DNA from: Leifsonia tongyongensis
GTDB taxonomy: Bacteria; Actinomycetota; Actinomycetes; Actinomycetales; Microbacteriaceae
Assembly: GCF_010686705.1 (NCBI RefSeq)
Contig: NZ_JAAGWY010000002.1
Coordinates: 892,001-956,000 of the forward strand
Length of the DNA stretch: 64,000 nucleotides
Direction: 5' to 3'
The notes under the pieces are model-generated. The model saw only the letters and a list, made by a program, of their open reading frames with translations. It was not told where the DNA came from and made no database searches. Below are positions 9,007-20,483 of this stretch, piece after piece. The translations under genes and the position numbers were made by a program. How positions within the stretch are numbered: the stretch's first letter is position 1; each line of letters starts with the position of its first letter.

Positions 9007-9181
9007 CGGGTCTCCCAACACTGCGGCCGACGTGCCGGCCGGAACGGGTCGCGAACGGCTGCTCATCGGTGAACAGCCCGACGAGATATGTCTACGCCTT
9101 TTCCGCCGTTCACGCATCACCTCTGAAGACTGCCTGCGAGTCGGAGCGGCACTCAGGGAAAAGGCATAAGGTCAGCATTAC

Positions 9182-9197
9182 GGAGCCGTTCGGCTCC
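9182..9197. repeat. inverted repeat just upstream of a small gene
   Basis: Perfect 7-base arms, ggagccg and cggctcc, around a 2-base centre, 5 bases before the ribosome-binding site of the 45-residue ORF. It could be an operator or a small 5' hairpin; no factor can be named. Confidence 0.4.
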
Positions 9198-9214
9198 CGA
9201 TCAAGGGAGTCACC

Positions 9215-9352
9215 ATGTCTGACAAGTCACCGAAGAAGAACAGTTCGAAAACGGCCGCGTCCAAGACCCTGAAAGAGAAGCGCCTGGAGAAACACGCCAA
9301 GTCGGACGCCAAGGCGCACCTCGACGCCGTCTCCGACATCAAGAAGCGCTAG
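9215..9352 (+). CDS. small Lys-rich conserved protein
   Basis: A 45-residue very basic protein starting MSDKSPKKNSSKTAASK and ending in AVSDIKKR, with the internal helix KTLKEKRLEKHAKSDAK. AAGGGAG lies 7 bases before the ATG. Small Lys/Ala/Ser-rich proteins of this kind are widespread in actinobacteria and are annotated hypothetical; nucleic-acid binding is possible from charge alone. The stop codon lies inside a 17-base tandem duplication that also encodes the end of the convergent gene. Confidence 0.75.
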   Translation: MSDKSPKKNSSKTAASKTLKEKRLEKHAKSDAKAHLDAVSDIKKR

Positions 9353-9374
9353 CGCTCAAGAAGCGCTAGCGCTC
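9341..9374. repeat. perfect 17-nt tandem duplication at two converging gene ends
   Basis: The unit aagaagcgctagcgctc occurs twice in tandem without mismatch. The first copy contains the last codons and stop of the small Lys-rich gene; the second supplies the final codons and stop of the convergent MpaB-family gene. Each unit contains the self-complementary core agcgctagcgct. Confidence 0.92.
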
Positions 9375-10264
9375 AATCGTTCCAGCCGACGCCGGGCGGC
9401 GATCTCGCCTGCGCTCCTCGGGCCGAGCATCCGGCCCGCCCCGCGGAGCACGAGAGACGTCGCACCGGTGATCGGCAGCGGAATCGGGCCGAGTCGCGGC
9501 TCCCGCAGGCCGAGCAGTTCGCGGTACGGCGACTCCAGGGAGTGCACGGCGCCGGCGAACAGCACGGCGTACGACGGCCGGAGGGCGCGCCGCAGCGGAG
9601 CCTGACGGACGAAACGCACGATCTCGTCCGCATCCGCGCCGCCGCGGAGGTCGGGCAGAAAAGCCGCGAGCTGCGCCTTCAGGTCGGCCCGCGTACGGGG
9701 CGGGTTCGGCACGTTCATGAGTTCGCCTGCGGTCGCCCACTCGGCCACATAGCCGTCGGAGCCGCCCGGAACCGGCGGTCCCCAGAGCTCGTGGGCCGAG
9801 AGGAACGAATCCGTGAAGGCCAGGTGGACCCACGACAGAAGGTCGGGGTCGTTGGCGGCGTAGTCCCGGGTGACCCCGCGTGCGTCAATGTAGGTCCCGA
9901 CGACGCGCTCGTGGAGCCGGAGGACCCACTCCGAGCCTTGCCTCGCCTGCATCGTGTCGCCGTAGGTGACGGTGTGGATCCAGCGGATGGTCCCCGCGAG
10001 CCGGCCCAGCGGATCCTCCCGGTAGCGCGACCAGTCCCGCACGCCGGCGAGCGCCCCCGGGTGGAGCGCCTGCATGAGCAGGGCACGGATGCCCGCGACG
10101 AGGGTCGGCATGGCACCGTGGACGGCCCAGGCGGCGCTGTCCGGACCGAAGAACCCGACATCCTCGCCGCGTTCGAATTCCTGCACCCACCCCGGCACGC
10201 CGCTGCGCTGCCCGGCAAGAGTCTCGAGGAGCCGGACACGGATGGGGTCGGTGAGGCGCGTCAT
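9356..10264 (-). CDS. MpaB-family oxygenase (DUF2236)
   Basis: A 302-residue protein of the DUF2236/MpaB family; characterised relatives are haem-type oxygenases such as latex-clearing and mycophenolate-pathway enzymes. Diagnostic segments are LLMQALHPGALAGV with its His, RYREDPLGRLAGTIRWIHTVTYGD, and WVHLAFTDSFL with a second His. The expected His/Arg pattern of the family is present. The start ATG overlaps the stop of the upstream YbaK-like gene (ATGA), so they are cotranslated. The C-terminal SASAS residues are encoded by a duplicated 17-base unit and are probably lineage-specific. Substrate unknown. Confidence 0.85.
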   Translation of the reverse strand: MTRLTDPIRVRLLETLAGQRSGVPGWVQEFERGEDVGFFGPDSAAWAVHGAMPTLVAGIRALLMQALHPGALAGVRDWSRYREDPLGRLAGTIRWIHTVTYGDTMQARQGSEWVLRLHERVVGTYIDARGVTRDYAANDPDLLSWVHLAFTDSFLSAHELWGPPVPGGSDGYVAEWATAGELMNVPNPPRTRADLKAQLAAFLPDLRGGADADEIVRFVRQAPLRRALRPSYAVLFAGAVHSLESPYRELLGLREPRLGPIPLPITGATSLVLRGAGRMLGPRSAGEIAARRRLERLSASAS

Positions 10265-10818
10265 CCGGCCGGCGCGTCCATTGCGAGGTCGTCGACGATG
10301 CGCACCCCGGGCACCTGGCCGAGCAGAGCGCCCGGGAGGAGCAGCTTCGACCGGCGCACGCCCGACCCGATGATGACCACATCCGTCGCCGCCACGCGGC
10401 TGTCGACGAACACCCGCCAGTCCTCGGGGAGGCCGATCGGTGTGATGCCGCCGTACTCCATGCCTGTCAGCTCGACCGCACGATCCATCGGCAGGAACGA
10501 GCACTTGCGCACGTCGAGAAGCCGCTTGACGGCCGAGTTGATGTCGGCACGCGTCGTCGCCAGCACCACGCACGCAGCGATCCGTTCGACGCCCTCGCGC
10601 TTCCCGGCGACGACGACGCAGTTCGCCAGCGTGCCGGCGTCGAGGCCGAACCGCTCCTTCGTCGCGGCGGTGTCCGAGACGTCGGGGTCGATCTCGACGA
10701 CCCCGACCTCGGCCAGCAGGCCGGCATCGGCGAGAGCGGATGCCGTCGGGCCGCTGAGCAGGTCAGGCCGCGTCGCCGCGGGAACAGTGGTCAGGCCGCC
10801 GAGTGTGAAGACTCCCAT
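10261..10818 (-). CDS. YbaK/EbsC-domain protein (aminoacyl-tRNA deacylase-like)
   Basis: A 185-residue single-domain protein of the YbaK/ProRS-insertion family, which hydrolyses mischarged aminoacyl-tRNAs in trans. The core runs from about residue 40: a strand and helix around ANCVVVAGKREGVERIAACVVLATTRADI, a Lys (VKRLLDVRKCSF) and the loop MEYGGITPIGLPEDW, where the family has its conserved GG-P turn. Specificity (Cys, Ala, Ser or other) is undetermined. It heads a two-gene unit with the MpaB-family gene. A second, more canonical YbaK gene lies at 22601. Confidence 0.84.
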   Translation of the reverse strand: MGVFTLGGLTTVPAATRPDLLSGPTASALADAGLLAEVGVVEIDPDVSDTAATKERFGLDAGTLANCVVVAGKREGVERIAACVVLATTRADINSAVKRLLDVRKCSFLPMDRAVELTGMEYGGITPIGLPEDWRVFVDSRVAATDVVIIGSGVRRSKLLLPGALLGQVPGVRIVDDLAMDAPAG

Positions 10819-10830
10819 GACCTGATTCTG

Positions 10831-12336
10831 TCAAACTCCGGCGGACGCCCGCTCGAGGACGAGTTCGCGCACCCTGGCCGCGTCGGCCTGGCCTTTCATC
10901 GCCTTCATGACCGCGCCGATCACCGCCCCGGCCGCCTGCACCTTGCCGTCGCGGATCTTCTCGAGCACGTCGGGCTGGGCGGCGAGCGCCTCGTCGATCG
11001 CGGCGATGAGGGCTCCATCGTCGGAGACGACCGCCAGTCCGCGGGCGTCGACGACCTCCTGGGGAGATCCTTCGCCGGCGATGACGCCTTCGAGCACCTG
11101 CCGAGCCAGCCGGTCGGTGAGGGTGCCGTCGTCGATGAGCCGGGCGAGAGCCGCCACGTGCTCCGGAGAGACGAGCGTGGACGCATCCACGCCCTGCGCG
11201 TTCGCCAGCCGCGCGATCTCACCGGTCCACCATTTGCGGGCCGCGGCAGGGCTCGCACCGGCGGCCACGGTCGCCTCGACGACATCGAGCAGGTCGGCGT
11301 TCGCGACGTCCTGGAATTCGAGGGCCGTGAAACCCCAGTCCGTCGCAAGGCGCTTGCGGCGCGCTGCGGGCGGCTCGGGCAGGGTCGCGCGGAGTTCTTC
11401 GACCCATTCGCGCGACGGAGCGACCGGCACGAGGTCGGGCTCGGGGAAGTACCGGTAATCGTCGGCGTCGCTCTTCGGCCGGCCGGCGCTGGTCGTGCCG
11501 CTGTCCTCGTGCCAGTGGCGGGTCTCCTGCGTGATGGTGCCGCCCGCGGCGAGGATGGCCGCCTGGCGCTGGATCTCGTAGCGCACCGCACGCTCGACGG
11601 AACGGAGGGAGTTCACGTTCTTCGTCTCCGTGCGCGTGCCGAGCACCGAGGATCCGCGCGGGCGGAGGGACACGTTGGCGTCACAGCGCACATTGCCCTC
11701 CTCCATCCGGGCGTTCGAGATGCCGAGCGCCTTGACGAGCTCCCGGATGACGGCGACGTAGGTGCGTCCGACCTCGGGTGCGTCCGCTTCTGCGCCCTCG
11801 ATCATCTTGGTGACGATCTCGACGAGCGGAACACCGCCGCGGTTGAAGTCGACGAGCGAGTAGTCCGCGCCCTGGATGCGACCGGTCGAGCCGCCGACGT
11901 GGGTGAGCTTTCCGGCGTCCTCCTCCATGTGCGCGCGTTCGATGGCGACGGTGACGGCGCGACCGCTCTCGAGCTCGATGGTGATGCTGCCGTCGTACGC
12001 GATCGGCTCGTCGTACTGCGAGGTCTGGAAGTTCTTGGGCGTGTCCGGGTAGAAGTAGTTCTTGCGCGCGAACCTGCTCGTCTCGGCGATGCTGCAGCCG
12101 AGCGCGAGCCCGAGCCGGATGCTCGACTCGATCGCCTTCTTGTTGACCTGCGGCAGCCCGCCGGGGAGCCCGAGGCAGGTCGGGCACGTGTTGGTGTTCG
12201 CACCCTGCCCGAATGCGTTCGAACACCCGCAGAACATCTTCGTCGTCGTGTTCAGCTCGACGTGCACCTCGAAGCCGAGGACCGGTTCGAAGAGTTCGAG
12301 GGCCGTGTCGTAGTCCATCAATTTCGCTGCGGCCAT
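10831..12336 (-). CDS. gatB: Asp-tRNA(Asn)/Glu-tRNA(Gln) amidotransferase subunit B
   Basis: Subunit B of the GatCAB amidotransferase (501 residues), which phosphorylates and amidates Glu-tRNA(Gln) and Asp-tRNA(Asn). The cradle domain is clear: [18 protein letters not shown], the zinc-site cysteines in CGCSNAF and CPTCLGLPG, then [19 protein letters not shown] and [17 protein letters not shown]. The C-terminal helical YqeY-like tail (from about residue 350) binds tRNA. The ATG overlaps the gatA stop (TGATG). Order gatC-gatA-gatB with tiny or no gaps indicates one operon. Confidence 0.97.
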   Translation of the reverse strand: MAAAKLMDYDTALELFEPVLGFEVHVELNTTTKMFCGCSNAFGQGANTNTCPTCLGLPGGLPQVNKKAIESSIRLGLALGCSIAETSRFARKNYFYPDTPKNFQTSQYDEPIAYDGSITIELESGRAVTVAIERAHMEEDAGKLTHVGGSTGRIQGADYSLVDFNRGGVPLVEIVTKMIEGAEADAPEVGRTYVAVIRELVKALGISNARMEEGNVRCDANVSLRPRGSSVLGTRTETKNVNSLRSVERAVRYEIQRQAAILAAGGTITQETRHWHEDSGTTSAGRPKSDADDYRYFPEPDLVPVAPSREWVEELRATLPEPPAARRKRLATDWGFTALEFQDVANADLLDVVEATVAAGASPAAARKWWTGEIARLANAQGVDASTLVSPEHVAALARLIDDGTLTDRLARQVLEGVIAGEGSPQEVVDARGLAVVSDDGALIAAIDEALAAQPDVLEKIRDGKVQAAGAVIGAVMKAMKGQADAARVRELVLERASAGV

Positions 12337-13883
12337 CAGACGGCTCCCTCTTCACTCGCGAACATCTCGGTGGCTGACAGGTCGGGCGCCTGGCTGAGGA
12401 GGGTGTGCCCCCACTGCTGCTCGAGGAGCTGCTCGAGCGCGGCGCCGACCGTGTACAGCCTGGCGTCGGCCCGTGCCGGCGCCATCAGCTGGATGCCAAC
12501 CGGCAGCCCGTCCTCGGGCGCCAGGCCGATCGGAAGGCCCATGCCCGGGACACCGGCGAGGTTGGCCGGAATGGTGGTGACATCGTTGAGGTACATCGCC
12601 ATCGGATCGGCCAGCTTCTCGCCGAAACGGAAAGCCGTCGTCGGCGCGCTCGGGCTGACCAGCACATCCACCTTCTCGAACGCTGCGGCGAAGTCGCGCT
12701 GGATGAGCGTGCGCACCTTCTGCGCGCTGCCGTAGTAGGCGTCGTAATAGCCTGCGCTCAGTGCGTAGGTGCCGAGGATGATGCGGCGCTTGACCTCAGG
12801 GCCGAATCCGGCGTCGCGGGTGGCCGCCATGACTCGCTCGACCGTCACCGGCCCATCGGCGGGGTCGATGCGCAGACCGAAGCGGACCGAGTCGAAACGA
12901 GCGAGGTTGCTCGAGGCCTCGGCCGGCAGGATCAGGTAGTACGCGGCGATGGCGTATTCGAAGCTGGGAGCGGCCACCTCGACGATCTCGGCGCCGGCGG
13001 ACTCGAGCAGCGCGAGCGACTCGTCGAAGCGCTGCTTCACACCGGCCTGGAACCCGTCGCCCGAGAGCTCGGTGATGACACCGACGCGGACGCCTTTCAG
13101 GGCTCCCCCGGCCAGGCCGACGCGGGCAGCCGCGGCCATGGACGGCCAGGTGTCGGAGAGCGAGGTGGAGTCGAACGGGTCGTGTCCGCCGATCACATCG
13201 TGAAGAAGCGCGGCATCGAGCACCGATCGCGACACGGGGCCGACCTGGTCGAGCGAGCTCGCGAGCGCGATCGCTCCGTACCGGCTGACCCCTCCGTAGG
13301 TGGGCTTCACGCCGACCGACCCGGTCACGGCCGCGGGCTGGCGGATGGACCCACCGGTGTCGGAGCCGAGGGCGAGTGGTGCCTCGAACGCCGACACCGC
13401 GGCGGCAGAACCGCCGCCCGAGCCTCCCGGGATCCGTTCGAGGTCCCACGGGTTGCGGGTCGGACCGTAGGCCGAGTGCTCGGTCGACGATCCCATGGCG
13501 AACTCGTCCATGTTGGTCTTGCCGAGCGGGACGAGGTCGGCCTCGCGGAGCTTGCGTACGACGGTCGCGTCGTACGGCGGCAGCCAGCCTTCGAGGATCT
13601 TCGAGCCCGACGTCGACGGCATGTCCTTCGTCGCCAGCACGTCCTTGATCGCGATCGGCACGCCGGCCAGGGGCGAGAGCCGGGCGCCGGCGGCCCGTCG
13701 GGCGTCGATGTCCGCCGCCGTCGCCAGGGCTGCATCGCCGGCGACGTGGAGGAATGCGTGGACGTCCTCGTCGACCGCTTCGATGCGATCGAGGTGGGCA
13801 CGGGTGGCCTCGACCGACGAGATGTCGCGGGTCGCGAGCAGGTCGGCGAGGGTCGATGCAGAAAGCCTGGTGAGGTCGGTCAT
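12336..13883 (-). CDS. gatA: Asp-tRNA(Asn)/Glu-tRNA(Gln) amidotransferase subunit A
   Basis: Glutaminase subunit of GatCAB, 515 residues, amidase-signature family. The Ser-cisSer-Lys catalytic set is visible: Lys in [14 protein letters not shown], the Gly/Ser-rich loop [11 protein letters not shown], and the nucleophile region [12 protein letters not shown]. The enzyme releases ammonia from glutamine and passes it to GatB through an internal channel. Start ATG 4 bases after the gatC stop. Length and motifs are normal. Confidence 0.97.
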   Translation of the reverse strand: MTDLTRLSASTLADLLATRDISSVEATRAHLDRIEAVDEDVHAFLHVAGDAALATAADIDARRAAGARLSPLAGVPIAIKDVLATKDMPSTSGSKILEGWLPPYDATVVRKLREADLVPLGKTNMDEFAMGSSTEHSAYGPTRNPWDLERIPGGSGGGSAAAVSAFEAPLALGSDTGGSIRQPAAVTGSVGVKPTYGGVSRYGAIALASSLDQVGPVSRSVLDAALLHDVIGGHDPFDSTSLSDTWPSMAAAARVGLAGGALKGVRVGVITELSGDGFQAGVKQRFDESLALLESAGAEIVEVAAPSFEYAIAAYYLILPAEASSNLARFDSVRFGLRIDPADGPVTVERVMAATRDAGFGPEVKRRIILGTYALSAGYYDAYYGSAQKVRTLIQRDFAAAFEKVDVLVSPSAPTTAFRFGEKLADPMAMYLNDVTTIPANLAGVPGMGLPIGLAPEDGLPVGIQLMAPARADARLYTVGAALEQLLEQQWGHTLLSQAPDLSATEMFASEEGAV

Positions 13884-13886
13884 GTG

Positions 13887-14183
13887 CTACTCCTCGTCCA
13901 GGATGGGCGGAACGCGGAACCAGTCGCCTTCGCGGTCGGGCGCGCCGGAGAGCGCCTGCTCGACGGTGAGGCCGGGGACGATGACGTCTTCGCGGAAGAC
14001 GTTCGTGAGGGGAACGGGGTGGCTCGTGGCGGGAACGTCGGGCCCGGCGACCTCGGTGACCTTGGCGACTGCGTCGACGATCTGGCCCAGCTCGCGGGTC
14101 AGGCTGGTGATCTCTTCGGGGCTCAGGTCGATCCTGGCCAGACTCGCCAGGTGCGCGACCTGTTCGGCGCTAATTTCGGACAT
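13887..14183 (-). CDS. gatC: Asp-tRNA(Asn)/Glu-tRNA(Gln) amidotransferase subunit C
   Basis: Small subunit (98 residues) that stabilises the GatA-GatB complex. It starts with the family helix ISAEQVAHLASLARIDLSPEE and ends with the conserved LRxD-like segment (VPLTNVFREDVIVPG) that wraps around GatA. GGAGA precedes the ATG, and it is the promoter-proximal gene of the gatCAB unit. Confidence 0.95.
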   Translation of the reverse strand: MSEISAEQVAHLASLARIDLSPEEITSLTRELGQIVDAVAKVTEVAGPDVPATSHPVPLTNVFREDVIVPGLTVEQALSGAPDREGDWFRVPPILDEE

Positions 14184-14201
14184 GGGTCTCCGTCTGCTGC
14201 G

Positions 14202-15584
14202 TCAGTGTTTGGATCCCTCAATCCTATTCGAGCCGCCCGACGCCGTGGTCGCCGTCGGGCTGCCGGCCGACGCCCCGCCCATGACCAGTTCGCCCATGTC
14301 GATCCCGATGAGCGCGAGGTTGCGCATCGATTCGCTCCCAGTCGCGAAGTACTCGTTGTGACCCGACGAGCCTGCGAGCGTCTTCTCGGTGATCGGGTCG
14401 ACTCCGCCCGCCACGCCCATCTTCTGTGCTCCGTACGTCGCGGCCCCGGGGTCGCTGCCGAAGAATGCGCTGTGCACGATGGGATCCATCGGCGCCTGGC
14501 CAACGAAAACGTTGCCATCCCTGACGCTCAACTGCGCCACCGACTGCGCGTCACTGCCCGGCGAACCGAGCAGTGCGAGTGCGTCGATGGTCACCGAGTG
14601 CCGCTGAAGCGCCAGCAAAGCTGCCGTCGAGCCGTACGAGTGGGCGAAGACGCTCACGTAGGGAGGATCGTTCTGCCGGATGCTCTGCAGCCCTTCGAGG
14701 GATCGCTCGAGGTTGTTCGCGCCCTGGGTCGCGAGGTCGAGGCCGCCGATGTTCATCAGTTCCGGGGTCTGGTAGCCGATCCAGGCGACGGTCGCGACGC
14801 CGGGCGTCGCCTGTGATCCGCGCGGACCGAGGAGTCGTCGGAGCCAGTCCGTCTGCGAGTCGTAGAGCTCTTGTCCGACTTTCGCCCAGTCGACGATCTG
14901 TTCGTCGACGGACATGTACATCCCGGGCACGAGGTAGCTGATGAAGTGCGCCCTGGAGAGGTCGCCGATGACGATCGCGGCGCGGGCGTCGGACGAGGCG
15001 TCGAGACCGATGAGGGTCCGCCTGACTCCGTCGTGCCGGGCGAGCGCCTTCGTGATGTTCTGGAGCGTGTCGAGCGTTCGCTTCATCGTGAGGCGCTCGG
15101 CTTTGCCTGACTCGTTCGACAGGTTTTCGCGGGTCTCCGCCATGGTCTGCTTCAGGTCGCGTACGTTCGCACGGCCGCGCACGGCATACGGGATTCCCTC
15201 GAGGTTGCCGATGACGTGCGGTGCAGCCTTGACGAGTGCCTCCTGTTTTCGAGGGTCGATCAGTTTCCAGAGTGCGGCGACGTCACTCGCCCGAGGCGGA
15301 TTGACGAGCATCGCATCGAGCGCGGCCCGGTGCGATTCGATGTAGGAGGGGATGTCGGAGGCGCTCAGCCGGCTGAGGACCCGGAGGGTGCCGGCCGCGA
15401 GGAGCCCCGTCCGGGTGCTGCCGGCCGGTGCGTCGCCGATGCCGGACTGAGGGGCCGTGTCGTGGGAGACGATGCCCGCCGGGCCGAGCGTCTGGTGCGT
15501 CATCTCGCCGGGCACAGCACCGGCCCCGGCCACTCCCGTTAGCGCCGAGGTAATTGAAAGTATTGCTGCAAAGCCGACCAGCAC
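14202..15584 (-). CDS. secreted alpha/beta hydrolase (DUF1023 type)
   Basis: A 460-residue protein with an N-terminal hydrophobic signal segment (LVGFAAILSITSALTG) and a C-terminal alpha/beta hydrolase domain of the DUF1023 kind. The nucleophile elbow is VFAHSYGSTAALLAL; the domain includes VAWIGYQTPELMNIGG and a late SSGHNEYFA histidine. The middle region is helical (ETRENLSNESGKAERLTM), as in the actinobacterial DUF1023 family associated with WXG-type secretion loci. GTG at 15584 is the only usable in-frame start, preceded by GGAGGG. Curiously the untranslated codons directly upstream are Arg-rich and would make a better signal-peptide n-region. Substrate unknown. Confidence 0.83.
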   Translation of the reverse strand: MLVGFAAILSITSALTGVAGAGAVPGEMTHQTLGPAGIVSHDTAPQSGIGDAPAGSTRTGLLAAGTLRVLSRLSASDIPSYIESHRAALDAMLVNPPRASDVAALWKLIDPRKQEALVKAAPHVIGNLEGIPYAVRGRANVRDLKQTMAETRENLSNESGKAERLTMKRTLDTLQNITKALARHDGVRRTLIGLDASSDARAAIVIGDLSRAHFISYLVPGMYMSVDEQIVDWAKVGQELYDSQTDWLRRLLGPRGSQATPGVATVAWIGYQTPELMNIGGLDLATQGANNLERSLEGLQSIRQNDPPYVSVFAHSYGSTAALLALQRHSVTIDALALLGSPGSDAQSVAQLSVRDGNVFVGQAPMDPIVHSAFFGSDPGAATYGAQKMGVAGGVDPITEKTLAGSSGHNEYFATGSESMRNLALIGIDMGELVMGGASAGSPTATTASGGSNRIEGSKH

Positions 15585-15686
15585 TCCGTCCGGGTCCCTC
15601 CGAGAGCGACGAGCAGAGCCCTTGCTCCGCCTCTGGCGAGGCGTGCTCTTCGATGCTATCGGTCGGCCAACGTCTGCCAGATACTC

Positions 15687-15711
15687 GTTCTACCCCCTGT
15701 TCGGGAGTAGA
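15687..15711. terminator. imperfect hairpin downstream of ligA
   Basis: Arms ttctac and gtagaa, extended by CCC/GGG after one mismatch, enclose a 5-base loop. It sits between ligA and the secreted hydrolase gene, both on the minus strand. It may terminate or attenuate ligA transcription; no U-run follows on the minus strand, so an operator role is equally possible. Confidence 0.35.
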
Positions 15712-15740
15712 ACCCGCATTTTAGCAGGGATCTCGCGGTC

Positions 15741-18059
<2,319 letters not shown>

Positions 18060-19160
18060 TCAGGCCGGGACGGCCGAGGTGGTGCGGTCGATGGTCGCCT
18101 GGCCGAGCACGCGCGTCCCGACGTACACGACAGCGGTCTGGCCCGGAGCGACGCCGTTGAGGGGCTCGTCGGGGCGTACGACCAGTTCGCCGTCACGAAC
18201 GACGGCGACGGCCGGCACGGGGTCGGCGTGGGCGCGGATCTGCACCTCGCACGCGAACGGCGTGGCCGGGTCCTCCGGCGCCCGGCCGGCCCAGGTGAAG
18301 CGTGAGCCGGCGATCTCGGCGATGTCGAGCGCCTCCTTGGGGCCGACGACGACCGTGTTGTCCTTCGGGCGCACCTCGAGCACGAACCGGGGCTTGCCGT
18401 CGTCTGCCGGGAAGCCGATGTTCAGGCCCTTGCGCTGACCGACCGTGAACGCATGGGCGCCCTCGTGGCTGCCCAGCCGATTGCCGGCACGGTCGAGGAT
18501 GTCGCCGATCTCCGCTCCCACGCGCTCCGCCAGCCAGCCGCGCGTGTCGCCGTCGGGGATGAAGCAGATGTCGTGCGAGTCCGGTTTGTTCGCGACACTG
18601 AAGCCACGCGCGGCCGCCTCCGCCCGGACCTCGGCCTTCGACGGCGTCGCGCCGAGCGGGAACATCGCGTGCGCCAGCTGCTCGGCGGTGAGAACGCCGA
18701 GCACGTACGACTGGTCTTTCGCCCACGCGCTCGCGCGGTGCAGTTCGCGATTGCCGTCGTCATCGGTCACGATCGAGGCGTAGTGACCGGTGCAGACGGC
18801 GTCGAAGCCCAGGTCGAGCGCCTTCTCGAGGAGTGCCGCGAACTTGATCTTCTCGTTGCAGCGCATGCACGGGTTGGGGGTGCGACCGGCCGAGTACTCG
18901 GCGATGAAGTCGTCGACCACGTCGAGCTTGAACCGCTCGGAGAAGTCCCAGACGTAGTACGGGATGCCGATGAGGTTCGCGGCACGCTGCGCATCCATCG
19001 AATCCTCGATCGTGCAGCAGCCCCGTGAGCCGGTGCGCAGGGTTCCCGGCATACGACTCAGAGCCAGATGGACGCCGACGACATCGTGGCCGGCTTCTAC
19101 GGCACGCGCCGCCGCCACTGCCGAGTCGACTCCACCGCTCATCGCTGCCAGAACTTTCAC
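18060..19160 (-). CDS. mnmA: tRNA 2-thiouridine(34) synthase
   Basis: Thiolates U34 of Lys, Glu and Gln tRNAs (366 residues). The PP-loop ATP site SGGVDS is at residues 8-13. The first catalytic cysteine lies in [12 protein letters not shown] (C98, followed by C101) and the second in [16 protein letters not shown]. The C-terminal beta-barrels follow. It is immediately downstream of the cysteine desulfurase gene, which would supply the persulfide sulfur. The start is GTG, with TAGACT 6 bases upstream and no ribosome-binding site. Confidence 0.96.
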   Translation of the reverse strand: MKVLAAMSGGVDSAVAAARAVEAGHDVVGVHLALSRMPGTLRTGSRGCCTIEDSMDAQRAANLIGIPYYVWDFSERFKLDVVDDFIAEYSAGRTPNPCMRCNEKIKFAALLEKALDLGFDAVCTGHYASIVTDDDGNRELHRASAWAKDQSYVLGVLTAEQLAHAMFPLGATPSKAEVRAEAAARGFSVANKPDSHDICFIPDGDTRGWLAERVGAEIGDILDRAGNRLGSHEGAHAFTVGQRKGLNIGFPADDGKPRFVLEVRPKDNTVVVGPKEALDIAEIAGSRFTWAGRAPEDPATPFACEVQIRAHADPVPAVAVVRDGELVVRPDEPLNGVAPGQTAVVYVGTRVLGQATIDRTTSAVPA

Positions 19161-19166
19161 CCGGCA

Positions 19167-19172
19167 AGTCTA
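19167..19172 (-). promoter_or_regulatory. -10 element of a leaderless mnmA transcript
   Basis: Minus-strand TAGACT, 6-base spacer TGCCGG, then the GTG start of mnmA. It lies in the 45-base gap after the desulfurase gene, so mnmA may have its own start site. Confidence 0.5.
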
Positions 19173-19205
19173 CGTGGCGCTGCTGGCCGCTCGCCGAGAG
19201 AGCGC

Positions 19206-20435
19206 TCAGCGGCCGAGCCGGGTGGCCCGTTCGGCCAGCCCCGCGCGCGCAGCCTGCGCGTACGCTCCGGGAATCGCGGCCACGACCGCATCCACGTCCG
19301 CTTCGCTCGTCGTGCGGCCGAGAGTGATTCGCAGGGCGCCGCGGGCGTCCTCGGTGCTTCGCCCCATGGCGATCAGCACGTGCGACGGCTCCGGGATTCC
19401 CGCCTGGCACGCCGACCCGGTCGAGACGGAGATGCCGGCGACGTCGAGCAGGAAGAGCAGCGAATCCCCTTGCGCTCCGGGAAACACGAAGTGCACATTG
19501 GATGCGACGCGCCCGGGGTCTCCCGCGGGCATTCCACTCAGCACGGCCTCCGGCACGGCCTCGGCGACGCCGCGGATGAGTCGGTCGCGCAGGCCCTCGA
19601 GCCTTGCCCGCTCGGCGTCGAGGTCGCGCACCGCCCGCTCCGCCGCGACGGCGAATGCCACTGCAGCAGCGACATCCTGTGTTCCGCTGCGCACATTCCG
19701 CTGCTGGCCGCCGCCGTGAACGAGCGGGACGACCGTCGCGCTGCGGCTGAGGACGAGCGCTCCGATGCCGACCGGACCGCCGATCTTGTGCGCGGAGACG
19801 CTGAGCGCGACGAGTCCGGCCGCGGTGCTCCCGGTCCGACGCCGCAGTTCCGCGAAGTCGATGGGCAGGTGCCCGTAGGCGGCCACGGCATCCAGGTGCA
19901 CGGGGACGCCCTGGTCCTGCCCGATCCGGGCGAGCTCTGCGACGGGTTCGATCGTCCCGACCTCGTTGTTGACCCACAGCGACGTCGCAACGGCGATCGC
20001 GTCGCTGTCGTGCGCGAACGCCTCCTGCGCGGCATCCAGGTCGAGCACACCGCGGTCGTCGAGCGGAAGCCACTCGACGGACGCGCCCTCATACCGCTCG
20101 AGCCACTCGAGCGTGTCCACGGTCGCGTGGTGCTCACCGCCCGGCGCCAGGATCCGCGGCCGCACGGGCTGCCGCGTGTCGTTGCGCGCCCAGTACAGTC
20201 CCTTCAGCGCGAGGTTGATCGCTTCCGTGCCCCCCGACGTGAACACGACCTCGATCGGGTCGCAGCCGAGCGACGCTGCGACGGTCTCCCTGGCTTCCTC
20301 GAGCATCCGTTTCGCCTGCTGGCCCTGACTGTGGATCGACGACGGGTTCCCGACGACGCCCATCGCCTCGGCGTACGCCGCGATCGCCTCCGGCAGCATC
20401 GGCGTCGTCGCCGCATGGTCCAGGTAGACGGCCAC
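19206..20435 (-). CDS. cysteine desulfurase (IscS/NifS type)
   Basis: PLP-dependent enzyme releasing sulfur from cysteine, 409 residues. It starts with the family hallmark VYLDHAATTPMLPEA. The PLP site contains GEHHATVDTLEW and the Schiff-base Lys in SVSAHKIGGPVGIGAL. The sulfur-carrying Cys is in STGSACQAGIPEPSHVL on the mobile loop. GTG at 20435 is preferred over GTGs at 20441 and 20444 because GAGGGA then lies at normal spacing. The adjacent mnmA indicates a main role in tRNA thiolation; a wider Fe-S role cannot be excluded. Confidence 0.94.
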   Translation of the reverse strand: MAVYLDHAATTPMLPEAIAAYAEAMGVVGNPSSIHSQGQQAKRMLEEARETVAASLGCDPIEVVFTSGGTEAINLALKGLYWARNDTRQPVRPRILAPGGEHHATVDTLEWLERYEGASVEWLPLDDRGVLDLDAAQEAFAHDSDAIAVATSLWVNNEVGTIEPVAELARIGQDQGVPVHLDAVAAYGHLPIDFAELRRRTGSTAAGLVALSVSAHKIGGPVGIGALVLSRSATVVPLVHGGGQQRNVRSGTQDVAAAVAFAVAAERAVRDLDAERARLEGLRDRLIRGVAEAVPEAVLSGMPAGDPGRVASNVHFVFPGAQGDSLLFLLDVAGISVSTGSACQAGIPEPSHVLIAMGRSTEDARGALRITLGRTTSEADVDAVVAAIPGAYAQAARAGLAERATRLGR

Positions 20436-20470
20436 GACCACCACTCCCTCTTCGTTCAGCCTGCATTCAC

Positions 20471-20476
20471 TACTCT
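20471..20476 (+). promoter_or_regulatory. -10 element of a leaderless glgX transcript
   Basis: TACTCT lies 7 bases before the ATG, with no Shine-Dalgarno sequence. It is in the 48-base gap between the divergently oriented desulfurase and glgX genes. Confidence 0.45.
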
Positions 20477-20483
20477 AGATCGC

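Noticed and set aside
12405-14816. Very long plus-strand frame opposite gatA, gatC and the hydrolase gene
   Set aside because: It is antisense to strongly conserved genes and has Arg/Gly/Asp-rich low-complexity composition, a typical high-GC artefact.
15687-15711. GTTC/GAAC words near ligA as a LexA (SOS) box
   Set aside because: The half-sites are in the wrong order and spacing for the actinobacterial GAAC-N4-GTTC operator.
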